NCBI GenBank assembly: GCA_021838785.1
Contig: JAKCCV010000001.1
Coordinates: 1-64,000 of the forward strand
DNA from: Acidobacteriota bacterium
GTDB taxonomy: Bacteria; Acidobacteriota; Terriglobia; UBA7540
Reading direction: 5' to 3'
DNA length: 64,000 nucleotides
How positions within the stretch are numbered: position 1 is the stretch's first letter; every line of letters begins with the position of its first letter. This document shows, piece after piece, positions 55,562 through 64,000 of the stretch. The notes under the pieces were generated by a model. It worked only from the letters and a program-made list of their open reading frames with translations. It had not been told where the DNA came from and made no database searches. The translations under genes were made by a program, and so were the position numbers.

Positions 55562-56113
55562 CTATTTGGACGCCGGATTTGAAATTTTCTCAGCGGCTTT
55601 GGAGGAGTTGGGCTTGGGACGACGGGAGATTCGGTGGAATGAGCGCCAATAGAGCAGCACCCCGATGGCCAGAACAACGACAGACGTAGGCAACGCCCAG
55701 CTTTCATCATATTGGGCCCACGGTAAACCCACCATGATGCCCCAGTGCTGGACGGCGACGTAGGTCCAGAAAATGTAAATGCCGACGGAAAAGATGAGAA
55801 CCAAAAGGGATGTGTTGACGATACGATTGCGCTGGCGGCGGGCGTCACTGAGCGTACAAACGCCACGTCGCCGGAAGTAGAACACAAGCGCCAAGGCCAA
55901 AAACAGCAGCCCTCCCAGGCGAAAATACAAACGGTAGTCGCCGTAAAGCATGTCTCCCAGGCTGGTGGCTGTGGAAATACTCGCCAAACCCAGCAGCACC
56001 AAGATCACGGGTGACAGGCAACATAGGCCGGCAATCACGCCCGCCAGCGTCGAAATGAGGAAGATGCCCTTCCGGTCGGTTGAGACCTGAACCGGCTGGT
56101 CGGAATGGTTCAT
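55562..56113 (-). CDS. MerT-like four-helix membrane protein of unknown function
   Basis: A 183-residue inner-membrane protein with about four hydrophobic helices. Helix 1 contains the Cys pair in AGLCCLSPVILVLLGLAS, reminiscent of the metal-binding first helix of MerT-type transporters and related small membrane proteins. Helices 2-4 are RLGGLLFLALALVFYF, TSLLVLIFSVGIYIFW and TSVVVLAIGVLLYW. Neither the MerT second Cys loop nor a partner MerP is seen. Start at ATG 56113, with ATG 56137 also possible. It follows treT by 69 bases on the same strand and may be the last gene of the trehalose operon. Function unassigned. Confidence 0.65.
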   Translation of the reverse strand: MNHSDQPVQVSTDRKGIFLISTLAGVIAGLCCLSPVILVLLGLASISTATSLGDMLYGDYRLYFRLGGLLFLALALVFYFRRRGVCTLSDARRQRNRIVNTSLLVLIFSVGIYIFWTYVAVQHWGIMVGLPWAQYDESWALPTSVVVLAIGVLLYWRSFHRISRRPKPNSSKAAEKISNPASK

Positions 56114-56205
56114 CAAGAGTGCTTTCCGTTCCCGCATTATTGGATGCGGAACCTATAGCGAAGGATACACAATTTTTTGCGCCGGCGCCCCCAGACCCCC
56201 ATCGG

Positions 56206-57438
56206 TCAATGCGCTCTGAGCAGATGATGGAAAATGGTGAGGTAACGCTTGAGGTTGCTGGTCATCAAGAAATTCTCCCGCACGTGCTCGTGACCTTGCT
56301 CGCCCAGCTGGGCGGCGAGGGCTGGATTGGAAAGCAAGAAGCGGATCTGATAAGCGGCGCCTTCCACCGAATGCACCAACAATCCTGTGTGCTTGTGAAT
56401 GACTTGAATCGGAATGCCTCCGACGGCGGAAGCCACAACCGGTTTTTTCTTCCATAACGCTTCCGTCACCGTAAGGCCGAAGCCCTCGCGCAGGCTCTTT
56501 TGGATGATGACCGTGGAGGCGCGCTGCAGGGCGTTAATTTCAAGGGCGCTCCAAGGGGGCAGGTCGAGAATGTGAATGTCGGCGTCCGGCCCGGCAGCCT
56601 CGCGCACCTCAGCCAGCACAGCGCCGCCTTCGGGATCATCCGCGGCGCCCCCGCCGGCCAGCACCAACTGGCAATCAAAGTAATTTCGTACCAACCGATA
56701 GGCCTTCACCACCCCCAACGGATCTTTCAGTCGGTCGAAGCGTGAAATCTGAGTGAGAATCGGCCGGTCAGGGTCGATTCCAAAGCGCTCGATGACAGCG
56801 CGCACCTGGCTCGGGTCGAGGTCCTGATTCTTGGTCGAGAGAGGGTCAATGCAGGGGTAAGAAAGATATTGTGGGATCGGGAGCTGATGCGTAAAGGAGG
56901 GCGAAGAAAAAATCGCGCCGTCGTATCGGGTGACCAGGGGTTCCAGGAAATTCCAAACCAGCGGGTTGGGCTGGGAAAGATCAATGTGGCAACGCCAAAG
57001 CCAGCGTGCCCCGTGAGGGGGCCGCGCCGTAATGAGGGCCACCGGTTGAGGATCATGAATCACCACGAGGCTGGAGTCAAACGATAACCGGCGGCGATTC
57101 TGCTCGTTGTAACTCAAAAAAATCTCAAAGTTTTCGGGACGATTGTCATAGGGCCCACCGTGCAGCGCATTGTGAAAGGCCTTGGTGACCTCAAAAAAGT
57201 CGTTGCCTCCCGTGATGACGTCCCACCGGATGGGCAACCCAAGGTCTTGGAACATGGGGACCATGCAGTTGAGAATCTCCGCAACCCCGCCGCCGACGGC
57301 GGTGGAATTGACCATCTGAATCGTTTGCCCCGACAAACCGGAGGCCAGGGCGCGGAGTTCCTCGATTTCCGGCTCACCGACAACGGGGATGTAATCGTCC
57401 AGATGAATTACGCGCTGCGCGGAGGGGTCGGGGGCCAT
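56206..57438 (-). CDS. treT: TreT-like trehalose glycosyltransferring synthase (GT4)
   Basis: A 410-residue GT-B glycosyltransferase. The N-terminal half has VIHLDDYIPVVGEPEIEEL, VNSTAVGGGVAEILNCMVPMFQDLG (the loop typical of TreT) and a VIHDPQPVALI segment. The GT4 C-domain shows PILTQISRFDRLKDPLGVVKAY and SLREGFGLTVTEALWKKKPVVASAVGGIPIQV (EX7E and nucleotide binding). TreT joins NDP-glucose and glucose reversibly to trehalose. Finding it beside otsA and otsB gives two trehalose routes in one operon. AAGGAG lies five bases before the ATG, and the gene overlaps the DUF5752 gene by 31 bases. Trehalose phosphorylase-like activity is an alternative. Confidence 0.85.
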   Translation of the reverse strand: MAPDPSAQRVIHLDDYIPVVGEPEIEELRALASGLSGQTIQMVNSTAVGGGVAEILNCMVPMFQDLGLPIRWDVITGGNDFFEVTKAFHNALHGGPYDNRPENFEIFLSYNEQNRRRLSFDSSLVVIHDPQPVALITARPPHGARWLWRCHIDLSQPNPLVWNFLEPLVTRYDGAIFSSPSFTHQLPIPQYLSYPCIDPLSTKNQDLDPSQVRAVIERFGIDPDRPILTQISRFDRLKDPLGVVKAYRLVRNYFDCQLVLAGGGAADDPEGGAVLAEVREAAGPDADIHILDLPPWSALEINALQRASTVIIQKSLREGFGLTVTEALWKKKPVVASAVGGIPIQVIHKHTGLLVHSVEGAAYQIRFLLSNPALAAQLGEQGHEHVRENFLMTSNLKRYLTIFHHLLRAH

Positions 57439-58082
57439 GAAGCTCCTTGTTGAGCGATGAGTTCCAGCAATGTTTGTTTTACGTCATCCAGAGTCTGCGT
57501 ATAAATATCAATCCGGTTGCACTGGTCCGCCAGGGATTTGAGGCCCAGGCTTCCCTCCAGCCAAACGGAAAAATCGTTCGTGCGAAGGTGCAGCCGTAAG
57601 CGCGAAGCGATGAAGTGAAAATAAATGGAGGCTCGAGGGATACGCGCCAGCACCGAGGCAAATTCCTGAAGATTCGTCGCCACCAGCCCCAACGGTACGG
57701 CCACCTCAATCGCCTCGAGGAAATAGAACGGCTCGAAGGCGGGTGCTTCCGCACGCTGAGGGCGAGCCTCGCAGGCCTCACGAACCGCCTGGTAAAAGTC
57801 ACGGCGCAAATCGTTGAGCGAGACGTAATCCCGAATGTCAAAGGAGGCCAGCCGTTCGGCTAACTCGTAGTGGTTGCAGGCGGAGAGCACCCATTGCGCA
57901 AAATCATTGGAGTAACCTTCGGTCAGAAAATGGTGACGACGCAGGGTCTGAAAGGTGTGATAGAAGATCGAGGCATCGCTCGATTGCTCAAGCCCTGCCG
58001 CCAATTCGCACAAGTTGCGGGCGACGAGCGGACAAACTTGGGTAACGTAAGACGCCGTGGAAAAGCGAAAGGGTTCATTCAT
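57408..58082 (-). CDS. DUF5752-family protein of the trehalose operon
   Basis: A 224-residue helical protein beginning MNEPFRFSTASYVTQV, with HTFQTLRRHHFLTEGYSNDFAQWV, then FDIRDYVSLNDLRRDFYQAV and FIASRLRLHLRTNDFSVWLEGSLG. It corresponds to the DUF5752 family, whose members sit next to trehalose genes in several bacteria; no biochemical role is established. The two internal segments HHFLTEGYSNDFAQWV and RLHLRTNDFSVWLE look like repeats of one motif. The ATG at 58082 overlaps the otsB stop (ATGA), so it is coupled to otsB, and its end overlaps treT. Perhaps a regulator or scaffold. Confidence 0.75.
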   Translation of the reverse strand: MNEPFRFSTASYVTQVCPLVARNLCELAAGLEQSSDASIFYHTFQTLRRHHFLTEGYSNDFAQWVLSACNHYELAERLASFDIRDYVSLNDLRRDFYQAVREACEARPQRAEAPAFEPFYFLEAIEVAVPLGLVATNLQEFASVLARIPRASIYFHFIASRLRLHLRTNDFSVWLEGSLGLKSLADQCNRIDIYTQTLDDVKQTLLELIAQQGASWPPTPPRSA

Positions 58083-58888
58083 CCGAGAGCGCGCTCCATT
58101 TCTTTTAAGAAGCGTATAACTTCTGAGGGGTTGCGGGCAAGCCAACGCGCCCTCGTTCGACGAAAGCTTCCCACGCGCACGGTGATGCCCGAGGGTAGGG
58201 CGCGAAAGGCATCTTCATCCGTCGTATCATCACCCATATAAATGGTGAGCGAGCCGCGCGGGAACCGCGCCCGGAGTTTTTTGACCGCGGCTCCTTTGCC
58301 CCGGTTGAGGCGTGGCAGGACCTCCCAAATCTTCTTGCCTTCCATCACGCGAAGTTGCCGCTCGAAGGGCCGAAGCAACCGCTTCAATCGCCGGCGCGCC
58401 TGACGAATGGCCTCCCGCCGGGCGCCGCGAAAATGAAGGGAAAAGGCTTCACCCTTGTTTTCAAGGCGCAACCCGGGGATGACAAGAATCTCGCGCCGCA
58501 CGGCCCGACGCAATTGGGCCAGGGCTGTCCGCGAGGGCCCATCGAGGCGTGCCCCCGGCAACCCTTGCCATCCGTGCAAGCCGAGACAACGAACGTTCGG
58601 CAGCCCCACGCGGGCCTTCAAGTCCGCCAAAGTTCGCCCGCTGATGATGAAGAGCGCCACCCGGGGCTGGCGCGCAAGACGGCGTAGCAGGTTGCGCGCC
58701 GAAGGCGCAAGCCGAACCTGTTCCGGCCGCGGCCGCAACGGGGTCAACGTGCCGTCAAAATCAAGGAAAAGCAGCACCTCGGGCGCCCGGCGGATCCTTT
58801 CCAGAATGTCAGGCACGTGGCCTCGGAGCGGCTTGGCCCGATTCCGCGTTGGAAGTTCCCTGTCAGGCGCGGCGCTTGGATATTCCAT
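58079..58888 (-). CDS. otsB: Trehalose-6-phosphate phosphatase
   Basis: A HAD-superfamily phosphatase of 269 residues converting trehalose-6-phosphate to trehalose. The nucleophile motif is LLFLDFDGTLTPLRPRPEQV (D43, D45). Motif II is FIISGRTLADLKA, the substrate cap region has LGLHGWQ, and motif IV is IYMGDDTTDEDAFRALPSG (about residues 216-234). It follows otsA by nine bases and ends in an ATGA overlap with the DUF5752 gene. Length and motifs are complete. Confidence 0.95.
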   Translation of the reverse strand: MEYPSAAPDRELPTRNRAKPLRGHVPDILERIRRAPEVLLFLDFDGTLTPLRPRPEQVRLAPSARNLLRRLARQPRVALFIISGRTLADLKARVGLPNVRCLGLHGWQGLPGARLDGPSRTALAQLRRAVRREILVIPGLRLENKGEAFSLHFRGARREAIRQARRRLKRLLRPFERQLRVMEGKKIWEVLPRLNRGKGAAVKKLRARFPRGSLTIYMGDDTTDEDAFRALPSGITVRVGSFRRTRARWLARNPSEVIRFLKEMERALG

Positions 58889-58897
58889 TCGAGTTGT

Positions 58898-61156
58898 TTA
58901 GAGGGCGCCGACCGGCCGCGGCTCTTCCGTTCGAATTTCGGTTAACTCTGCAATCAAGTTCGCGGCCCAGCGATAGACATTGTGTTCGGCGACCACGCGG
59001 CGCATCGCTTGCATGCGAAGGGTTTCTTCTTCCGGCGTCATTTCCAAGGCGGCGCGAATCGCCTCCGCTAATTGCTCCGTGTCATACGGATTGACGATCA
59101 GGGCGTCGCGCAGTTCATACGCGGCGCCCGCGAACCGGCTCAGAATCAGAACGCCGCGCTCATCCTCGCGCGCCGCCACGAACTCCTTGGCCACAAGATT
59201 CATCCCGTCATGGAGCGCCGTGACCATGCAGAGGTTGGCGGCGCGGTAATACCGTGCCAGTTGCGCGTGCGAGTGGAGGGTCTGAAGGTAAACGATCGGC
59301 TTCCAGTGCGGCGTGGCAAATCGGGCGTTCACGCGGTCCGCTTCCGCTTTGACTTCGGCCAGCAGGTCGCGGTAGCGCTGGATGGTGGAGCGGCTGGGCG
59401 CGCCCACTTGGAGGAAGGTGAAGCGGCCCTGATAGTCCGGATATTTCTCAAGGAATCGCTCAACGGCGCGGAACCGTTCCGGAATGCCCTTGGTGTAATC
59501 CACGCGATCCACTCCCACACCCATCAGGACCGCATCCACTCCGTGCTCCTTAAGGAGGGCCACACGGTCCACGGGGGGCGGTTTCGTTCCCTCCGGCGGA
59601 GCGAGTTCGGCGGGATTCACGCTAATGGGAAAGCGGCGGACGTGCGTCCGATGGCCGCGACGATTCACCACGAAGCGATCCCAGTCAATGCGGGATTCGA
59701 GCGCTTGATCCACCGTCTCCAGGAAATGGTTGCAATGGGCCTGGATGTGAAAACCGATCAGGTCAGCACCCAGCAAGCCATCGAGCAACTCGCGTTGCCA
59801 GGGGCAGATGCCGAAGGCTTGGGGGTTCGGCCAAGGAATGTGCCAAAAGATGGCGACGCGGGCTTCGGGACGCTCCGTCTTAATCAGGCGGGGAAGCAAA
59901 GCAAAGTGATAGTCCTGCACCAAAACGACCGGTTCCTCCGTCCCCTCCATTTCTTCAAGGGCGGCCTCCGCGAATTTGCGGTTGACTGTCTGGTAGGCTT
60001 CCCAATCGGAAGCGCGAAAGATCGGTCGCATGTGGGCGATGTGGCACAACGGCCAAAGACCTTCGTTCGAGAAACCGTAATAATAGCCGGTCTCCTCTTC
60101 GGGGCTGAGAAAGACGCGCCGCAAGGTGTAATGAGGGTTGTCGGGTGGAACACGAAGGCGGTCGCCCGGCCCGACGGTCTCACGGTCGGCGTCGCCGGCT
60201 CCGTGGGCAATCCAAGTGCCCTCGCAAGCCAGCAAGACGGGCTCAAGCGCCGTGACCAAACCGCTCGCCGGCACGACCACCTGCACGCTTCGGCCATTCT
60301 TGATGTGAACATATGGCTCACGGTTGGAAACCACGAAGAGCGGCCTTTCCTGGAGCTTGCCTTTGACGTGGACGCGCAAGCGCTCAGGCGTCCATAAGGA
60401 TTCTGCCGATTCTCGCAGTTGCGCTTCCTTTTCCGCGGCGGCCCGCGCCGCCGCCAGCATGGCCGTCATGTGGCGAACTTCTTCGGCCAGCGGCTTGAAG
60501 AGATCGTCGTCAGGAAGCGGCGGCGCGGCGTGGGAACTACCGCGCCGCCATTGGCGCATCCACTGGGCCATGCGGGTGATGTTGCCGGTCAGCGCCCAAC
60601 GAATGACGAGGATCGTAATGAGGACGATAAAGAAAATCTCAACCACCAGCGTCCAGAAGGTTGTCCGCCAGATGCGCGCGATTTCTGCGTCAATGTAGCT
60701 GGCATCATAAAACATGCCCACCGCCCCGGTCACGGAAGGGCCACGATGCAAGGGCAAGGCGTAGAGGTAGAGCAGCGTGGGACCGACGTCAATGAATCGG
60801 CCGCGTCCGCCATTTTCGGAAATCGCGCGCGTCACAACGGAGGGAAGAAGTTTGAGAGCGCCGACAAGGCTCGGCGTGGCCGCCAGCTCCGTACCGAGGT
60901 CGTTATAAACGGCGATGCCGTAGAGGCTGTCGCGATTCTCCACCTGGCTCAAATAGTTGGCGAGGGCCGTCGGGTCGGGCGAACTCAGCAGCGCCTCGAC
61001 GTGGTCCTGTAGCGTCTCGCCGAGTGCCTGGGCACGGCCTTCCAATTCGTTCCGCAAAGCGCGCTTTTCAGCCTTCGCCTGGAAGAAGGCGAAAATCAGA
61101 GTGACCGTGACGGTCACCGCGACAAGCGCCAGAATCCATCGGAGCGCAACCCGCAT
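58898..61156 (-). CDS. otsA: Membrane-anchored sensor-fused trehalose-6-phosphate synthase
   Basis: A GT20 synthase (UDP- or NDP-glucose + glucose-6-phosphate to trehalose-6-phosphate) at residues about 271-745, preceded by an uncommon membrane module. TM1 spans residues 7-24, an extracytoplasmic domain of about 140 residues follows (with [21 protein letters not shown] and [12 protein letters not shown], as in Cache/CHASE-like sensors), TM2 is at 167-188, and a HAMP-like/coiled linker lies at 189-255. The catalytic part has [58 protein letters not shown] and [14 protein letters not shown]. Typical OtsA is about 470 residues. The TATAAT at 61165-61170 lies 8 bases before the ATG, so the message is likely leaderless. 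Confidence 0.93.
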   Translation of the reverse strand: MRVALRWILALVAVTVTVTLIFAFFQAKAEKRALRNELEGRAQALGETLQDHVEALLSSPDPTALANYLSQVENRDSLYGIAVYNDLGTELAATPSLVGALKLLPSVVTRAISENGGRGRFIDVGPTLLYLYALPLHRGPSVTGAVGMFYDASYIDAEIARIWRTTFWTLVVEIFFIVLITILVIRWALTGNITRMAQWMRQWRRGSSHAAPPLPDDDLFKPLAEEVRHMTAMLAAARAAAEKEAQLRESAESLWTPERLRVHVKGKLQERPLFVVSNREPYVHIKNGRSVQVVVPASGLVTALEPVLLACEGTWIAHGAGDADRETVGPGDRLRVPPDNPHYTLRRVFLSPEEETGYYYGFSNEGLWPLCHIAHMRPIFRASDWEAYQTVNRKFAEAALEEMEGTEEPVVLVQDYHFALLPRLIKTERPEARVAIFWHIPWPNPQAFGICPWQRELLDGLLGADLIGFHIQAHCNHFLETVDQALESRIDWDRFVVNRRGHRTHVRRFPISVNPAELAPPEGTKPPPVDRVALLKEHGVDAVLMGVGVDRVDYTKGIPERFRAVERFLEKYPDYQGRFTFLQVGAPSRSTIQRYRDLLAEVKAEADRVNARFATPHWKPIVYLQTLHSHAQLARYYRAANLCMVTALHDGMNLVAKEFVAAREDERGVLILSRFAGAAYELRDALIVNPYDTEQLAEAIRAALEMTPEEETLRMQAMRRVVAEHNVYRWAANLIAELTEIRTEEPRPVGAL

Positions 61157-61164
61157 CGTGCTTC

Positions 61165-61170
61165 ATTATA
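61165..61170 (-). promoter_or_regulatory. -10 element of the trehalose operon promoter
   Basis: A perfect TATAAT on the minus strand, with the first codon of otsA beginning 9 bases after its last base. A matching -35 is not evident at 16-19 bases, so an activator may be needed. Confidence 0.5.
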
Positions 61171-61264
61171 CAACTCGAACGGAGCGCATCGCTCAGTGGC
61201 GATGATTATTCTTCGTCGCATGACGAACGCCGTGCACGCGCGCTGAGGAGACGCAGAGGTCAGA

Positions 61265-62560
61265 TCAGAGGTCGGATAATCTGCCGGATGCCCACCACCA
61301 CATCGCCCCGGGAAGGCACATGGCCAAGCCGAGCGCAGCCGCAAGTTCGCGCGCCGAAAACCCCCATCGGTCAAGCCCCACGCCCACCAGGTAATTGGAA
61401 ACAGAAACCGTCAGCATCCAGACACCGAAGTCGAGTGCAAAGACGCGGCCTCGCAAAGGCTGAGCGGTGTGAACTTGAAGCAGCGTGGAAGACATGACCC
61501 AAATGTTACTCCCCGCGAGGGAAGCCACGAGCAACGCGACGAGAGCGAGCGTCAGCGTGGGCGCGCCACTCAGGGCTAAGAAAGCCGCCGCGCCCAAAAA
61601 GAAAGATGCCGTCATCCATCGCCACATGGCCGCCTCAACGCCGCGCGTCAAACGATCCCCCGCCACCGGACCGATGGTCGAGCCCACGCCCCGCGCCGCG
61701 TACAGCAGCCCTAAAACCAATACCCCGTGCCCGGCAATCGGAAAGATCCGCTCCGCATAAACCACCAGAATCACCCACGAGCCGCCGAGCAGGCCCGTGC
61801 CCATCTTGGCCAGAAGCAGAGTGAGAATTTTGGGGCGCTGAAGAACATAGTCCAGGCCTTCCTTGAGCGACGCAGCGGAGCGGACAGCCGCGCGCTTGGC
61901 AGCCGGAGCCAGATGCCTCTCGCTCACGACAATGCGACCGACCAGCATCGCCGAGACAAAATAAGAGGCGGCGTTGGCGATGACGGCAACGTCCCGGCCC
62001 AGAAAGAACGTGACTACCCCGCCCAACCCGGCTCCCATCATAAGCGCGACCGACCAAGTGGCCGAAGCTAAGGCGTTTGCAGGAAGAAGTTCTTCCGTGG
62101 AAACCAGATCGGGCAAAAGCGCCGAACGGGCAGGCTCAAAAAATGAGGCAAAGATAATCTCGAGTCCCAGCAGCAAATAGATCAGCCATATCTGCGAGCG
62201 GGCATGGACGGAGAGCAGTCCCAACACCACCACGCCTTGCAAAATGTCGGTCACAATCATCAGGCGGCGGCGCGAAAAACGGTCCACCACCGGGCCGGCC
62301 AGCGGCGTCATCAACGCCCAGGGAAGGGTTTGAATAATCACCGCCCAGGCCACCGCCTCGCCACTGTGAGTCATTTTGTAGAGGAGGTCATAGACGGCCA
62401 GGCTATAAAACCAGTCGCCGGTTTCGCTGACGAGTTGCGCGAGCCAAAGGCGTCGAAAATTTCGATTGGAGCGCACCAACCTCGCGTAGCGGCCGAGGAA
62501 CCCGACCGCCGGCAAACCCTCCGCCGGACCGAATGAGGCGCTCGTAGGCTGGTCTTCCAT
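61265..62560 (-). CDS. MFS transporter (MFS_3 / EntS-type exporter)
   Basis: A 431-residue major-facilitator protein with about 12 helices. NFRRLWLAQLVSETGDWFYSLAVYDLLY is the typical MFS_3 opening. LMTPLAGPVVDRFSRRRLMIVTDILQGVVVLGLL contains the loop 2-3 motif (D-R-x-x-R-R). The duplicated second half begins near LKEGLDYVLQRPKILTLLL. Members export siderophores, macrolides or other small molecules; the substrate is unknown. Start at ATG 62560; the open frame further up has no family similarity. It stands between otsA and the TonB-dependent receptor on the same strand. Confidence 0.9.
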   Translation of the reverse strand: MEDQPTSASFGPAEGLPAVGFLGRYARLVRSNRNFRRLWLAQLVSETGDWFYSLAVYDLLYKMTHSGEAVAWAVIIQTLPWALMTPLAGPVVDRFSRRRLMIVTDILQGVVVLGLLSVHARSQIWLIYLLLGLEIIFASFFEPARSALLPDLVSTEELLPANALASATWSVALMMGAGLGGVVTFFLGRDVAVIANAASYFVSAMLVGRIVVSERHLAPAAKRAAVRSAASLKEGLDYVLQRPKILTLLLAKMGTGLLGGSWVILVVYAERIFPIAGHGVLVLGLLYAARGVGSTIGPVAGDRLTRGVEAAMWRWMTASFFLGAAAFLALSGAPTLTLALVALLVASLAGSNIWVMSSTLLQVHTAQPLRGRVFALDFGVWMLTVSVSNYLVGVGLDRWGFSARELAAALGLAMCLPGAMWWWASGRLSDL

Positions 62561-62628
62561 GCGGTGAGGCGAGATTGTAGCACGCGGCAACCCGACAATG
62601 GCGAGGGCCGCCCGACCTCTCAAAATTT

Positions 62629-64000
62629 TCAGTAAATGATATCCACCGATACGTCGTAGGTTCGGTGCTCGAAACCCACAAAATGTCCAAAATACGGCGA
62701 GGTGATGTTGGAATATACATCGCGAGGGTTGAAATGGTTGGTCACATTGAAAATCTCCAGGTTGCCCCGCAGCGTGTGTTTTTTGAGCCAAGGAATCACT
62801 GGGAAGTGGAAATCCTTCATCAACTTCATGTCCAAAGAGAGGAAGGTGGGAAAACGCAAGCGGTCCGGCGAGCCCACGTAATTTTGCTGTGCGTCCACAA
62901 CCGAATAGGGGAACCCGGAATGAACGTCCAACAGTGGGCTAACGGTCGTCCGCCAAGGAAGGCGGAAACGACCCCAGGTCACCACCCGATGTGGAATGTC
63001 GGAAGGCAACGCCGCGAAAAAATTCGGACGGATAATCGGCTGCTCGAAGGGGACATAGATTTCCGACAAGGTATTGAGGTCGCCGCGCGTGCGGCTGTAA
63101 ATATAGGCCACATTGACGTCGGCGTTGCGGCCGGCCCGGTAGCGCAGCGTGGACTCAAATTCATGGTACCGCGCGCGGCCGGTGTTGCTGAGCAAAAGCA
63201 GCCCGCTCGAGGGGCCGGTGAGGCGAGGGCTGACCACAAATTCATCGTAGGTGCGGCTGGCAAGAAAGCTCAGGCGGAGAAGTAAATTGGGGGTGATTTC
63301 CTGGTCCCATTCGGCGTTCCAGGTGAGATTGTACGGCGTGCTCGCCAAGTGATGACCGGAGGGCACGATGGTTCCGTTTTCTCCCACCCGCTCATAAAAG
63401 TTTTGATAGGCGATGGGCGGCCCGAGCGGCACGCCCGAGGAATTAAATTCTGTGATGCGGCGAACAGGGTTATGAGTGAAGTCTCCCGCCAGCAGCGGCA
63501 CGCGGTCATAAAACACCCCAAAGCCACCCCGCAAGACGGTACGACCTTGCGAGCCGGGCGTATAGACGATGCCCAAGCGCGGTGAAAAGGCCGCGGCATC
63601 GCCAATCGTTTGCCCGCCATAGCGCAACCCCGTCTCAATGGCCCAGCGGTTGGCTAAAGCCCAATGGTCCTCCGCGAACGCCGCCAGTTCGGTATCCTCG
63701 GCATTGAGAGGCGCAGGCCCGGTAAAGTCAATCTGCTCGGCCAGTGACCCGTCCTGCCGTTGAACGAGGACCGGATGAGAGATGCTCACGCCATCGTAAG
63801 CGCGATGGACAAAATCATCTCCGATGGTCAGCAGATGCCTTCCCCAGCCGCGCCAACGCGGGAATTCATAAGTCTGCATGATTTCCTGCTGATTGCTCGA
63901 ACGGTTCCAAGCGTTAAAATAGTTTCCACCCCAGCCTTCCGGCGTCACCAGCATATCGCGCGGCCCTTGCCCGTTCGCATAACTGGAGAAGAGTGTCTCT
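62629..64000 (-). CDS. TonB-dependent receptor, C-terminal beta-barrel (5' end outside window)
   Basis: The 3' part (about 456 codons) of an Oar/CarO-like TonB-dependent outer-membrane receptor. The frame stays open to the window edge, so the plug and the N-terminal carboxypeptidase-regulatory-like domain expected for this group are not visible. The barrel has alternating strands: HWALANRWAIETGLRYGGQTIG, FSPRLGIVYTPGSQGRTVLRGGFGVFYDR, YNLTWNAEWDQEITPNLLLRLSFLASR. It ends in ...TYDVSVDIIY, with the terminal aromatic used for BAM insertion. LRGNLEIFNVTNHFNPRDV is a typical last-strand motif. Probable ligand: oligosaccharide or other polymer; not determinable. Confidence 0.9.
   Translation of the reverse strand, partial: ETLFSSYANGQGPRDMLVTPEGWGGNYFNAWNRSSNQQEIMQTYEFPRWRGWGRHLLTIGDDFVHRAYDGVSISHPVLVQRQDGSLAEQIDFTGPAPLNAEDTELAAFAEDHWALANRWAIETGLRYGGQTIGDAAAFSPRLGIVYTPGSQGRTVLRGGFGVFYDRVPLLAGDFTHNPVRRITEFNSSGVPLGPPIAYQNFYERVGENGTIVPSGHHLASTPYNLTWNAEWDQEITPNLLLRLSFLASRTYDEFVVSPRLTGPSSGLLLLSNTGRARYHEFESTLRYRAGRNADVNVAYIYSRTRGDLNTLSEIYVPFEQPIIRPNFFAALPSDIPHRVVTWGRFRLPWRTTVSPLLDVHSGFPYSVVDAQQNYVGSPDRLRFPTFLSLDMKLMKDFHFPVIPWLKKHTLRGNLEIFNVTNHFNPRDVYSNITSPYFGHFVGFEHRTYDVSVDIIY

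Noticed and set aside
59072-60397. A 441-codon plus-strand frame inside otsA
   Set aside because: Antisense of conserved GT20 sequence, without recognisable motifs or ribosome site.

Overview
The window is GC-rich chromosomal DNA of a Gram-negative bacterium, most likely an Acidobacteriota member. That placement is an inference from gene content: an Oar/CarO-like TonB-dependent receptor, a sortilin/VPS10-type beta-propeller protein, M13 and M61 peptidases, twin-arginine-exported Gfo/Idh and TIM-barrel proteins, a GH127 glycosidase, a PilX-like minor pilin with a large beta-rich passenger, and a DUF5752 gene beside trehalose genes. No rRNA, tRNA or CRISPR array was seen. The genes are mostly housekeeping and accessory metabolism, broken by two restriction-modification (RM) islands.

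Layout. 0.3-2.5 kb: a solo LuxR-type HTH gene and a Tat-exported GH127 beta-L-arabinofuranosidase. 2.8-5.9 kb: the first RM island. A complete controller-endonuclease-methyltransferase cassette (with a recognisable C-box) sits between the N-terminal and C-terminal remnants of a large MmeI-like type IIG enzyme, whose whole middle is gone. 6-11 kb: secA with an unusual insertion in the second nucleotide-binding region, converging on an HtrA-type protease. 11.3-15.6 kb: a four-gene minor-pilin operon (FimT/GspH, PilV, PilW, PilX types). 16-23 kb: an M13 metallopeptidase, a penicillin-acylase-type Ntn hydrolase, an M61 peptidase and a DedA protein. 23.5-30.4 kb: a fused homocysteine methyltransferase/methylene-THF reductase, then the conserved run xseB-ispA-dxs-tlyA-nadK. 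30.5-38.3 kb: an OmpA-like envelope protein, an HpnB-like glycosyltransferase, MarR plus a ClC channel, and an MBL hydrolase plus a FtsX/MacB-type permease. 38.4-50.1 kb: the VPS10-like protein, galT, an acetyltransferase, a Gfo/Idh oxidoreductase, a sigma/anti-sigma pair with an amino-acid permease, a SAM methyltransferase, a DapA-family aldolase and an exported TIM-barrel isomerase-like protein.

50.4-53.5 kb: the second RM island, an AccI-type endonuclease, its gamma-class methyltransferase and a translationally coupled small gene. It lies directly behind a fragment of another DNA methyltransferase that breaks off at its SAM-binding motif. 53.6-64 kb: rlpA, queG, a trehalose operon (membrane-sensor-fused otsA, otsB, DUF5752, treT-like, then a MerT-like membrane gene), an MFS exporter and the 3' part of a TonB-dependent receptor that runs off the window.

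Main themes. RM cassettes occupy the remains of older DNA-methyltransferase genes at two sites. Several genes (secA, marR, otsA, queG, the GNAT gene and the methyltransferase of the first island) have a -10 hexamer ending only 6-10 bases before the start codon, suggesting leaderless mRNAs. The trehalose locus couples a putative periplasmic sensing domain directly to trehalose-6-phosphate synthase.
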